DNA from: Tubiluchus corallicola
Taxonomy: Eukaryota > Priapulida > Priapulimorpha > Priapulimorphida > Tubiluchidae
Assembly (NCBI GenBank): GCA_030141605.1
Contig: JAQGDQ010000295.1
Span: forward strand, 124,001 to 188,000
Direction: 5' to 3'
DNA length: 64,000 bases
This document shows positions 1 to 12,100 of the stretch, piece by piece. Positions within the stretch are counted from its first letter, which is position 1. Every line of letters starts with the position of its first letter. The notes under the pieces are model-generated. The model ran no database searches. It had not been told where the DNA came from and worked only from the letters and a program-made list of their open reading frames with translations. The position numbers were made by a program, and so were the translations under genes.

Positions 1-127
1 CCGTTACAAGTAAAGTTGATACTAAAACTAATTTACCTTGTAGAGGTTGTTTTGCTCACATATTTCCATGTCTAGTTTGTTAATCTTATGATTAATAAGA
101 GCTTCGTTACGTCTGTGGCATTTAGAG
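1..127 (+). promoter_or_regulatory. LST2 5' leader with two upstream ATGs
   Basis: This is the sequence before the chosen LST2 start. An ATG at 68 opens a short frame that stops at 91. A second ATG at 88 opens a frame that overlaps the real start and stops at 156. A splice-acceptor-like pyrimidine/AG lies at 41-43, so an untranslated exon may begin near 44. The true transcription start and promoter probably lie before the window. Confidence 0.35.
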
Positions 128-163
128 ATGATATCCATCAGGAAGTGGCTTTATAAGCCAAAG
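128..163 (+). CDS. LST2 (ZFYVE28): LST2 coding exon 1 (36 nt)
   Basis: It encodes [12 protein letters not shown], matching the vertebrate N-terminus (…FRKWLYKPK). It ends at AAG|GTACGA in phase 0, which joins to the KNDSSLLAQ start of exon 2. The start is chosen because the translation begins the conserved peptide and the upstream in-frame ATG at 68 is stopped at 89-91. Confidence 0.9.
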
Positions 164-3100
164 GTACGACACTTAGAGTGAATATAAAATTATTATTTTA
201 GTAGGCTTTGAAATTACTTCCAAGCTCCAATCCTAATAGCTGATTATTGTTCCAATCCTAACAGCTTGTCATAATTATGGTTATCGTCGTCGTTCGTAAT
301 TTGCTTCTAAACGTTGTATTTGTGATTAAAGTGTTTTTTTTGCTATTTGAAAGACTAAAGAGTTGTGGATCACTTCCGTTTACAAACATTATGAAGCTGA
401 AAATCAAATCAGAAACAATCTTTAGTAACACTTACTAAATGTTTACCTTTAGGCTTAACTCTATTAGCAAAGAAATGCTTTCGTATGTTTGTCCCGACAG
501 ATGGGACAAACAATTTGTGCTCATAACCTCAGAAGTTCTATGTCAATACCTTGACAGTTAAAGAGATAACCTTTAATCAACTTATTTACATCATTACATT
601 TTTTTAATTAATTTGCAGTCTTAATATCTATTTACACTATCTACAATGTGAACTGGTTTGTGTTAGAAATCGTTTAATAATGCAGAATTCGAGTTTTCTA
701 ACACGGATGCAAGAACATGACGAGCTGATGGAGTGTCAGTTGTAAAACATGATTATCACAAGGTTTATTTAGTGGGAAAACTAATCTCTATATTCGGGTG
801 TCACAACATAACTGCATTATGATAAAAAAATTATCAAAAATCATAAAACACTACAGAAATAACGAAGTCAGTGCTACGATCAAGTGCCACATCTACGGTT
901 AAATCCATATAAGAGAGAATGCTGCAGTTGTAACAGATCTCATCCATTGGTAATTCTTCGCACGTCTTCGTACTGACCGTTATTTTTGTATTATTGTTTT
1001 TAGGTCTGTTGGTAATTTTTTGTGATCATGTTACTAATTTACTAAAGACTGCTTTTGGCCTTATATTCAGCTTCATAATTTTCGTAAATTGAAACGATCA
1101 TCGCTACTGTAAATAAATCATGTTGATTCCTAGAAACTGGCCTTTTCACGTACTTAGTAGTTTCACTGAAACAGGTCTCTTGTGAAAGTAAGATTCAGAA
1201 GAATCAGAACCATCCTCACTACTTGCCAAAACAGTCAAGTGATTTATATTTTTATTCATGGTTCTTATTAGTTTGGTTTCATTTGGAAATTACTATTTAA
1301 AGCACCAGCGGACCGTATGTGTTTGTTTTAGGCCTAACTAAGATGAGAAAAATTGCTAAATGATGGCCGGGTGCATCACACTGATGAGGTACTTAGTGCC
1401 TTAGATTTTTGTTTCGATTTGAAATTTAAAAGTGTTGACTGTTGTTGTGTGTTGACATATACTTTGGATATGTCAAAATTTTTGAATTTGGTAAGGATGT
1501 GATTATGACCGTACGAACTTACTTATGTGGAAAGCATTAGAAGAACAGAATTGGTAAACCGATCATTCCTACTAGCGAAATTCGTAATACTGGACAGTGT
1601 CACATAATTGCCAGCTTCAGCTACAAAAGTCAAATTGCCGACCAAAGTAGCCAGTTAGGTTATTTTGCTTAAATGCTAGTATTGAAGTTAACAAGTAAAC
1701 ATTTGGCAGCTTGTAAATTTGATAAATTAGCTGCTAAGTAACTGCATGAGTCTGTTTTCCAAACTGGTATATTGTGGTCCCAGTAGATTTAATATGTGAC
1801 GTCTCAGGAGGTAGGCCTATCACTGTAGCATCATGATCTATCAGTGATTAATGACGGGCATGCATACCAGGTAGTCATGTCATAAGGTTCTTTCAGGAAG
1901 CTAAATTTAATGGAAAAATGTTTGCCTGGAGAGGTTGGGTCCCCAAGTAACCCACAACTGGTTATTATATTTTTATTACGTGTTATTATAACAAATGTCT
2001 GTAATTGTTTGTGTTTTTATTAGCTTTTAATGTTGGCCATTGATGCTTAGGCTGAGCAAATGAAACTTTATCAGGATTTGCAGTGAAACTTAAATTTTGC
2101 TAAAAACAGAAGTTGTACATCTTTGCGAGTCTGTGAAATTGTGACTATCTCTAAATCAAGTTTAGACTTTAACCGTAATCAGAGATGCCAGAACTGAGTC
2201 CCCTGAGAGTTAATTATTTTTCTCTTATCTAAGATTCTTGCTATAAACTCGTTTAGTAATTGGCATTTAGTGAACATTTTCTATTCACTTAGCTAAGTAT
2301 TGCCTCACGTTTGCAAAGCTTAAGCAAAATTTGTATGATTTTCCATTGTTTTTGTGAAGATTTTCAATCAGAAAAGCTTGCCCTTTAAAATTCATTTTAA
2401 TTTAAGATGTAGGAACATGTTTCGATCGGTATGGATTTATATGATTACGTTCTAGGCATCTGTTGTGACTGAACCACACGGAGGGAAAAATGAATTAATT
2501 GCAGAATTTCAAGCAACACTGTGTTCATTTCTAACTCCTGATTTTCATACATTGTGATTTAAAGAACATGTTTCAGGACCGAATGCCGCAATGTTGGAAA
2601 TTTGAGAATGTATGACTTTTTATTTAGAAATCGCGCGGAAATAGTAATTATGAGATAACAGTAACGATGCAGTATTGAGCAATGTAAGATCCCCATATCA
2701 TTTTGGCCTCTGGTTAAGCTTATTTCTGTGTTTTGTCATAACTTGACAGTACTTATTGTAAAAACTACGCAAATGTAAATAATTATTTATGCTTTAAAAA
2801 CACCTCTTACAATTAAAAATGGGAAGATGTATCTTTGAAATTGATTCTAGTACTTGTCAGCCTGTTGTGTGAGATTTTATTATTCAGCATCATGTATCTA
2901 ACAATAAGTCATGTATCTAACTATTACTTAGGACTGTGAACCAAGTTCTGGTGACGACTGTCGACCGGATTTTTCATCATTTTGTAGTTTCTTTCAGTGA
3001 AACGAGTATCTTTCGTGGGGTATGTGCCGACTGTTAACCCCTCCAAACTCTTCATGGGGTAATATCAAAATTTGGGCTCTTTTACGCTCTTTGGTTTGCA

Positions 3101-6100
3101 ACTATGTATGTTGGTAGATGTCAGCATCAAAAGCTGCGTTCCGTTTTGGGAAGAAATGACAGAGAAGTAGCATTCTAAAATTTGTGTATGCTGCCTACAA
3201 AAGTTGAGGAAAACTCTCTATATACTATGTCAATAGTCCAGTGTACATGCCTTCATTATGAAGTGTGTACAGCAAACGCAACAACAACAATGCAAGTGAG
3301 TTTTTGACACTGGACCTATGGCCAGTGTAAAGAACATACACTAATTAATTATAAGTATCCTACAAGGGGCAATCATAAAATAATCATTAATCGATATGTT
3401 TGAATACGCGTGTTGAAAACATTGTCCGTCTTGAATGCTGACCTAAGGAGAATACTATCCGAATCGCAAAATATAGCCAACAGTTTATTCTTCAGCAGTC
3501 ACCCAACCATCTACCATTCAGAGACAGCACTGTTCAAGTTTGGAAAACTGTTGTAGTGTGGTCTGGAGGTGGTTTTTGTGGCTTCCTTCTAAATATGCAA
3601 TGCCACTTCTTCACTTGCTGCTTTCTCAAAAGTTTGGCACGGGTCGACAGTTTTGTGAAAACAGCCATATATGTTCTGCTTCCAGAGAAATGATGAGCAA
3701 TTCTCCCATTTTCTGGGATAATGATGATGCTGATGGTCTACGAACGCACTATATAGTAGATCAATTTCGGGCAATCAATAATCCCAGGCTAGCAGCCTGA
3801 CAATCGCATTTCCATATAAACACATACACACATCTAAACCTAAATGTAATTCTCGCCTGACAGCCATGGTATGCTGATTAGTGATTAGTCGTTTTGCAAT
3901 TAATGAACCAGACTGCTGTTTGGAATGTTGCATTATAGTGCTTTGGAATTAGATCTCCGTGGTTAGTAGTTGGCAAGGAGCAAAAGGAGCTCTTTAGTTG
4001 ATTCTGTCATTTCATGATTGTGGTTTATTCTGTTTTTTTACAATAAATTTCCCTTTACTAAAGCCCATTTGTTCCGTTCCGCGATATATATATATATATT
4101 TTCAACAGAGAAGTCCACCAAGGCTAGAAGCACCTCCAAGTTGTTAATTGCAACTAAATTTGTAATAGTTCACAAAAAACTTTTTTTAATTTTGAATCAA
4201 ATACTGTTGCTGAGCTTACTGTAGTGAAGAACCAGTTGTACATTGCCAACATTATTTACCCCAAACTAACCTTTTATTTTTAAGAGTGCAGGGCGACTTT
4301 AGTGGAACAAAATTAGTTATAATTTTGGATTTATGTACCAGAAAACTTTAGGCATATTTTATTTTTAGCCTTTAATACCGAGAACTGAGAATTAATTGAG
4401 AAGATTTACTTAGTATACGTACTAAGTAATAGTATACATGTATATTGTAGTCACTGACTTTTGGCTATATGAAGTATTACGTGTCACTGGAAAACTCGTA
4501 ATTATAAGTAATGAGTTTGTCTATAATGGCTGCCAGTTGAAAAGCTGGAATTTTCGGTTTACAATCCCTTATTTCAGTTTATAATCATTTGGATAAAATG
4601 GTTGAAAGCTGTTTATTTGAAGCCAAGTCGACAGATGAATCCGACTGCAAAACTAATTACTGTTTAAAAGGAGATCGTTACATAATTGTTTTTGAAGTCG
4701 TAATTAAATTTTATTGCCAGGGCAAGGTCCTCTTAATGGGTTTGAGTGCTTGCCATTTTGCCTGTTCTGCTAAGCTTCCCAGTGGTGCAATTTTTTCTTT
4801 GACAGTTACTGCAGAGCTATCTAATGGTGGTAGTAATGTCTATCTACTTCGTTTTTCTGGTGATTTTAGCTTGGGTTTTCAGCATGAGAATGCTTCTCCG
4901 AGCTCATTGGAAGACTTGTACATCTCCTTTAGTTTTGTAAATTCGTATTAAAACTACATTATGCTGAGATAAGGAACTAGTATTCTTTTAGCTAGATTTG
5001 CAAAAAGAGTTTAATTGCAATGTTTCTCTGGCTAAATCACCCTTTCTTGGTTATAGTGATCACCTTGTATGTTGTGTATGTTTTGCTGTTGTCACTTAAA
5101 GGTACAAAAAATGTAACAAAGAAATTTGCACAAAACTGTCTGTAAAGCATAAAGTTAATTTATACTACCACAGTATAGAAAGTATAGAAATTTTCAAGCA
5201 TTGTGGCAGGTGCCATTCATTTGAAAATTATGACATACCTGGTGGACGTCCTGACATTTTGTAGGCACATCGTGGCTTTCTTTGAGCATGCACTTCTTAA
5301 ACTAATTCAGACTTTTGCAAAAATTTCTGCATTCAAAAATTAGCTATCTAGTTTTTTACAAACTTTTGACGGAAATTGACAACGTGAAATGATCGCAACT
5401 TTAAAATAATTTTACTAATTTACACGATGCACTTATAACACTGTCATTACTACACCCTTCTAACATTTTTTTGCAAACATTTTAATAAATCCAACTTCCC
5501 AAAAGGCTACTAGTGATGTTGCATATAGTTATGGACATTACTAATAATTCTTGTTGTGTAGTTTCCAGAAATTTTTCTATTTTGGACAATTTAAAAAGTG
5601 TCCCGATTTCTTTTATCATTGCTTGCTTTTGCTGGCCTGAGTGGCTTGTTTCTTTTCTCGGCTATTTCATGTCATTTCACATTTATGTTATTATCTTATT
5701 TATTATAATATTATTTCTCATGCAATAATTCCTTAATTCACTCATCAGGTTATGTAATTATTCTGAAAAATATTCAAGTTTGTTGTTTTGAATCATTCTT
5801 TTGTTCAATACTGACAATATTTAACAATCCCATCTTTTCTGGAAAGCAAAGTTACTAGTCGGCACTGTTAACTTGAGATTTTGTTAATTTAAGCAGACAG
5901 AGACTGACAGGCTGACAATGAAATTTATCACTTACTAAAGGAAAACCTTTTCAGGGAACTATTTTTGCATACACTGTGATGATTTCATTGTCAGGATCTT
6001 AACTCGTTCCAGTAATTGATGACAATTAGGAAACGTCAAGCATGTGCACTTTCACTTCTTGCAGATTAGATATATGCTCTACATAAGGTTTTAGATTTGA

Positions 6101-9100
6101 ATATTTACACTTTTGGTTAAGAGTTGATAATGTATTTATGTTAAATACACAACCACCACCATATTGATCTAGTTAAATAGTTGTTTATACTTTCAACATC
6201 AATAGTATGATATACAGCAAACAAAAATAGGTGGCGACTTTTGCAAGGTTTTTTAATTAACATGCACTTAGCAGGATTGTACAAGGTACATATGTAGAAA
6301 CTCATTTAATTTTTACCTAAATAAATAGAGAATTTAGCCAGGAATAATTTATTTTAAAAGTGTAATTTCTATATGTGTTGTCAACTGTTAGAGTTGTTGA
6401 GAAATTGTTAGTTCCTATATTATAGGATTGTCAGCTTTAGACTTTCAAGGTTTCAATGTGCAACTAAAAATTAACTATATATTTATATGTATACATTTGT
6501 ATCACATGCATTTTGCACTTCATGTGTTTTTGCCTTTCTACACTTGCGACAGAGCCGCTGTATACTTTTGAACTTGTACACTTGTATATAGGTGTAAAAG
6601 TACTTGCATGCTTGTAGACTTATCTAGATAGACTGTATGTCGAGGTACATAGGTGTTTGTTTAATTTATGTAAGTTTAATCTAAAATTTGTTGTCACTGC
6701 ATTTTACTCGTGTCTTTGCAAACTGTTTGTTTGTTTGTTGCTTTTTCTGCTTGTTTGTTTCTTTCAATGTACATTTAGACTGGTTCACTTCCATTGTAGG
6801 TACTCTGAACCTCAATATATGTAATTATTTTAATCAAAGACCCAATCATCAGCTAGTGCTACACTGAATGACAGTCCTAGTAGCAGCTTTTGTAACCATG
6901 ACTACAGCCTCCTGCACTGTGGTGAAACTTACGTCTCGTCAAGAGTAGACTACAGGCCCATCACCATTGCCGTCGATTCTGGATAGTAATTTAGCGACTG
7001 CCGATCAGTTGAGAGAGGAAGAAAATGTGTTTGCATTGCCCACTGGTCACGTGACCGTTGTGACAAAGCAATTACTAGGGCTGTCAGATGGATTGCTTTA
7101 CATGTGATAAGGACAGAATGAGATAATTTAATGGCTTCCAATGGCTGTTGGGTTTGAGTGACAAGTGATAACTTTTGGGAATTTAAGTTCCCTTCTTAGA
7201 GTACTTGCTGTCGAGCGCTTTGCTGATATCTGAACAGCACTTGTGTTATTGGGGCCACTTCTATTGGAAATCTTTACTAATATGAGTTTGCTGAGGTTAT
7301 TGGTTTGGCAGCAGATGTGTTAACAGTTGGAAATTTGGCCCTGTTATGTTGTTTTTGATACAGCTGTGGAATCAGTACATTAAACTCCAGACTCCAACTC
7401 CTAGAATTTTAGGAGATCCAACTCCGACTTCTGTCTTTAAACAGTAGTTTGTAGCACTCTCAATATTTAGCTATAGTGGCATTTCGTGACTACCAAGTGA
7501 ATCATCGGGCTACTTCTTATGCTCCAGTTCAATAATGTAAGTACTTTAAGAACAACAAGTAGCTAGCAACAGGTTGTAATTGCCCAGGGTAAGAAGGAGC
7601 CATCTAAGCCATAACAATCAGCAGTTTATTTTAGATGATATAATTAATTTAACATGATAATAATAATAATATAATATAATTATAATAATAATAATTGTTT
7701 TAAAAGTAACTAAAGTTTGTCTATTTTTACCAACTCCTCTAACATTAAGTGTACGAGTCCCAAGTCCAAAACCCTAATTTTTAACAACTCCGACCGCAGT
7801 TTGCAAAACTGTATTTCTAATCTTGTTCTTTTGTTCTGTAGTTGGTCTTTCATATTATCGGCTTTAACTGGCAGCATCATAATAGCAAGAGACCAGGGTC
7901 GGCTCTGTGTAGTTTGGTGCCCTAGGCAGAAGTATTTTTAGCGCCCCCTCAACTGTCAACCTCTCCCCCATGATAAACACCACATCCCTGAAATTGAATG
8001 TTTCTTTAATTTTTGACTCCTTGTTTTGATCATATATATCCATTTCACTAATTTCATCGTATTCACAACCGTAACTCTATCTGGTTGCAAATACTTTATT
8101 GGAGACTCTTTTACTTTGTTCAGTGTCGGGATTCACCAGCTTTCTTTAGCTTTCGTTTCCTGCATTCTTCTCCTAAAGACTTTGACTCTTATAGGTTATC
8201 TGCTATAACCAGAAATTCTATTGTAAGAAATGTTTTTATTAACGTAAAGATCATTACTATAAGTACATCCCTAGCTCGGCTGCTCTGTGTATGCAATAGA
8301 AATTATAAGCATCAGTGTCTGTGTGAATTTACGTTACCTTGGGAAACTTTATAAAGGAAAATTAGAAACTGTTTTGTTGCGAGAAGACACTTGCTAGCAT
8401 CGACGAATCACACGTTTTGACAGGAAAATAAGTAGCTTGTTTCCTTTTATTAAAATGTTGTGCACATACGTTATGTTATTACTTATGGTAAACTTAAAAA
8501 TTAAAGATTACTTCCAGATTCTGGCACCTTATGCAACTGCCTGGTTTGCCTGTTGATAGAGCCCCTCCCTGCAAGAGATTTATTTGCATTGACAGCTGCT
8601 TTAAACAGTTCTAATTATGTAATTTAAATGACCAATTTTATTAGTCTGTCTCTATCTTTTCGGCTGTATAATCTTTCTTTTTCCATCTTTTTACATGTTT
8701 TTCCGCAAGCGCTTCTGAGCAATGTTTTTGATTTTTTTCATATTTAGGGGTGTAGAAATGAGACTTTTGCAGAATTGTGTATAAATCAGATATAAATGTA
8801 CATCACATCCTGTTTGTAATCTAGGAGTTCCTTCTATAGCTATCAAAAACACGTGCACAGACTGCAGCACCACCTATTAGAAGATTTGGTGTTGGTGGCA
8901 ACTCTTCTTGCAAAATTCCAATTTTATAAATTTAAATTAGTTGCGTACATTCTTACAGTATCCTTGATGCTGAAACTGTACTTGTCAATGAATGACTGAA
9001 ATTATGTGAGCTTTTATCATGACATGTTGTGCACCTGTGTTTGTTTATATGCAGGAATACGCAGTCTGTTCAAATGCTGATTGGTGTGTGTTATGTGTGT

Positions 9101-12100
9101 TAAAAGTGCTGAAGTAGTTCTTTTTTCTAGTATTTGTTAGGTTAAACTTAAAATGTTCACATTTCTTATATTAGTAACACCTGCGTGTCGACTTTCTTAA
9201 AATTCTCATTGCAGTATTGACCATACGTATATCATTACATGGACCTCTTCACACGAGATAGTCTGTACCTGACCAGTGATCACTGACCACTGACCTGGTC
9301 TGACCAGACAAGCTAAATAATGACTTGTTACTACTGACCGCGCTTTTCTTGCCCAGTCTTGTAGCTTGCACCTGATTGCTTACCTGTAGGCCGCATGATG
9401 TTCACTAATCTCTCACCTGACCAGGTGATGTTTGCCTGCAGGCTGTTTATCAGTTTAAAGTGAGTGATTCACTCTGAACAAGTCTACCAAGCCTTCAAAT
9501 CCATAGCTATTAGTATGTTAATTATGACTCAGCTTTTGTGTGGTATGCAAATAATTTAAGTTCACTCAACTGTAGAACTTTTACACAAAACTGAAGGAGA
9601 ACTGAAATTTCTAATATAGCATGCTGAAGACAAAAAGACAAAAACAACATTTATCTGCCATCACTCATTTTACTGACAACAATAGCACTGACGGCTATTT
9701 AGCGACTTGTATCCTATTTAGTGACCTATCTCTTAGTCTGTAGTTTCAATGCTTTTTCTTTACATTCTTTCTTCCTTTCTCTGTATGCCCAGGGTGCTTT
9801 ATACAAGTATTCTCACTTTTTAGGTACCCCATCTACATACATGTTTGTTTTTTAAAAGTTTTGATATTATTATAAATTGTTGTTCAACATATATGTAATG
9901 TGTGGATCTAATAAACTATATATATATATATTAGATATTCTATATATATTAGATACTTGCACATACAGCAATACATGTGAAGGTGCAACACATAAGTCAC
10001 GAATGACATTTGTGGTATATGTCCTGTCAAAACTTACTGGTTTCAGTCCGCGGTGTAGACCGCTCGGCCACAATACCTAGGACTTTGTACATCTGAACAT
10101 AGCTATAAAATGAGCCGATAGATAAAATAAATTTGCTTTTACACTGAAATATAACGACGATGCAGCTTTCACCGTTTGAGATCATTTTTGCTGTCAACCT
10201 TAGAGAAAGTCATTACAGCAGTTGTTTATTGGATTTTTTCGCTCTGATTGTCAAAATATCTCATTGTGATCTATTTACTGCTGCCTACAAGAATGTAATA
10301 ATCTGTTAACTGTTCTGGTTGTGTGTGAAAGAAAGATGACTAATGGGTTTATTTTTCTAAAACACAACTGCAGTAAATTATTGCATTCTATTGGTGGTGG
10401 GGAAAGCGAATTCTTAAAATAAAAAGAACAGGCTAACACCCACTTAAGCAAAGACATTGGGATAAATGAATTCTTACAATAAAAATAACGGCCTGCTGTG
10501 CTCTATAGACGAATTTTTCTTAAATTTTAGGTTTAGAATTTCTTTTAATTCACTAGTTGTAACTAAAAAAGTCTGTTTTCAATTTTATAGCGCAATAATT
10601 TACTGCAGTTGTGTTTTAGAAAAATAAACCTGTTAGCTGTCTGTCTTTCGTTTGTCGTGCTCAGCAGAGATTTGTCCAGATTTATCATGACTTTGATATT
10701 ATATGTTTTAAAGTCTGTGTAATTTGTTTTATTTTTTCACATGGTGCATTTAATGCGGTGAAATACATGTATGGGAAGGGTTCCAAGTTGTTATTTTGAA
10801 ATGCGGGTTTTTAGGAGGGAAAAATCTTCCGTTACTATATTGAAAGAAAAAGCCAGTGAAACTTCTTTAATTGTTGTGGCTTTTCATTCCTTTTGCCATA
10901 TTATCTGCTAGAAAAGGCCTTGTTATGAACATTTTTCAAATGGCAAACACGTGTAATAACATTTTAGTTGAAACTCTCCAACCAAAGTGTTATTTACAAT
11001 AAGTTGGGAGCCGAGATACCCGCCAAATTAAGCAATTACTGGCTTCACAGACAGATCCGAAATATGTTTTGATGAAAAATTTATCGCGATTCACCCAAGC
11101 TTCCAAAAGAAAACCCGCGTATTGCATGAGTTTAATGGTTTTAAAGCACGTTATAAAATGCAATTAAAACGTGGGGTTAGTAAAACGAAGGAGAGTGTTC
11201 ATCCCCTGTTGCATGCCACTGTTTCATGAACTTCATGAAAAAAATGAGTCAGCTTGGAATTGAACTCCAATAAAAGCTCGACTTTAGGATAGTGGCGTGT
11301 TACTCTAGTCTAGATGAAAGCCATTTTTGTAAACAAAATGTATAGTGAATACAATACCGTTCTTTTTTAATTTTGATCTCAAATTATTCAATTTTCATTT
11401 AATTAATTCATTATTCAATTAGCTATGTTGTGAGTCTGCAGCTGTGTCTACTGTCATCAGTGTTGTATTGGTTTTGTCACAGGTCTAACAACCTGACATC
11501 TTTGTTATTGTCTTACACGTTTCACCCTGCTAAGGGTTTCATCAGGGACTATAAAATAAGTCAAACATCATTGTTTACCAAAACACAGTTATACATGCAC
11601 AGGTTGTGCATTGAGTACCAGTTACCAAAATTCTACTGCATTTTCGCAAAAAGTTGAATATTTTCACAGATTTAATGTAAAACTTTACACTGTGATAGCA
11701 AACTAAGGTTTGCTTTAAGTCGTGGCAAGCCATAAGTTAATGCAAACCCTAGCTTGCTTTCACAGTGTAAAGTTTTAAATTAATTCTGTGAAAATATTCA
11801 ACTTTTTGCGAAAATGTACTAGAACTCTGATAATTTTTTTGAAATATTTGTAACTGATACTCAATGCATAAGCTGTGTAACTTTCGTATAACTGTGTTTT
11901 TCAGAACAGTTGGCTTTTAACTAGGTCAATTTCAGATCTATTGTCTTGTAATTTATGTGAATTGGATCTTGTAAATCATTTAATATCGTTTTGCATAATA
12001 CGCAACAATAAGTTTCCGTTTTCACAATACTGTAGAGGCGTAAAAGAATTTTCAGGGCTGCTTCTGTGTGGTACTCAGTCGGCCGTGCTTGCTTAAGTTA

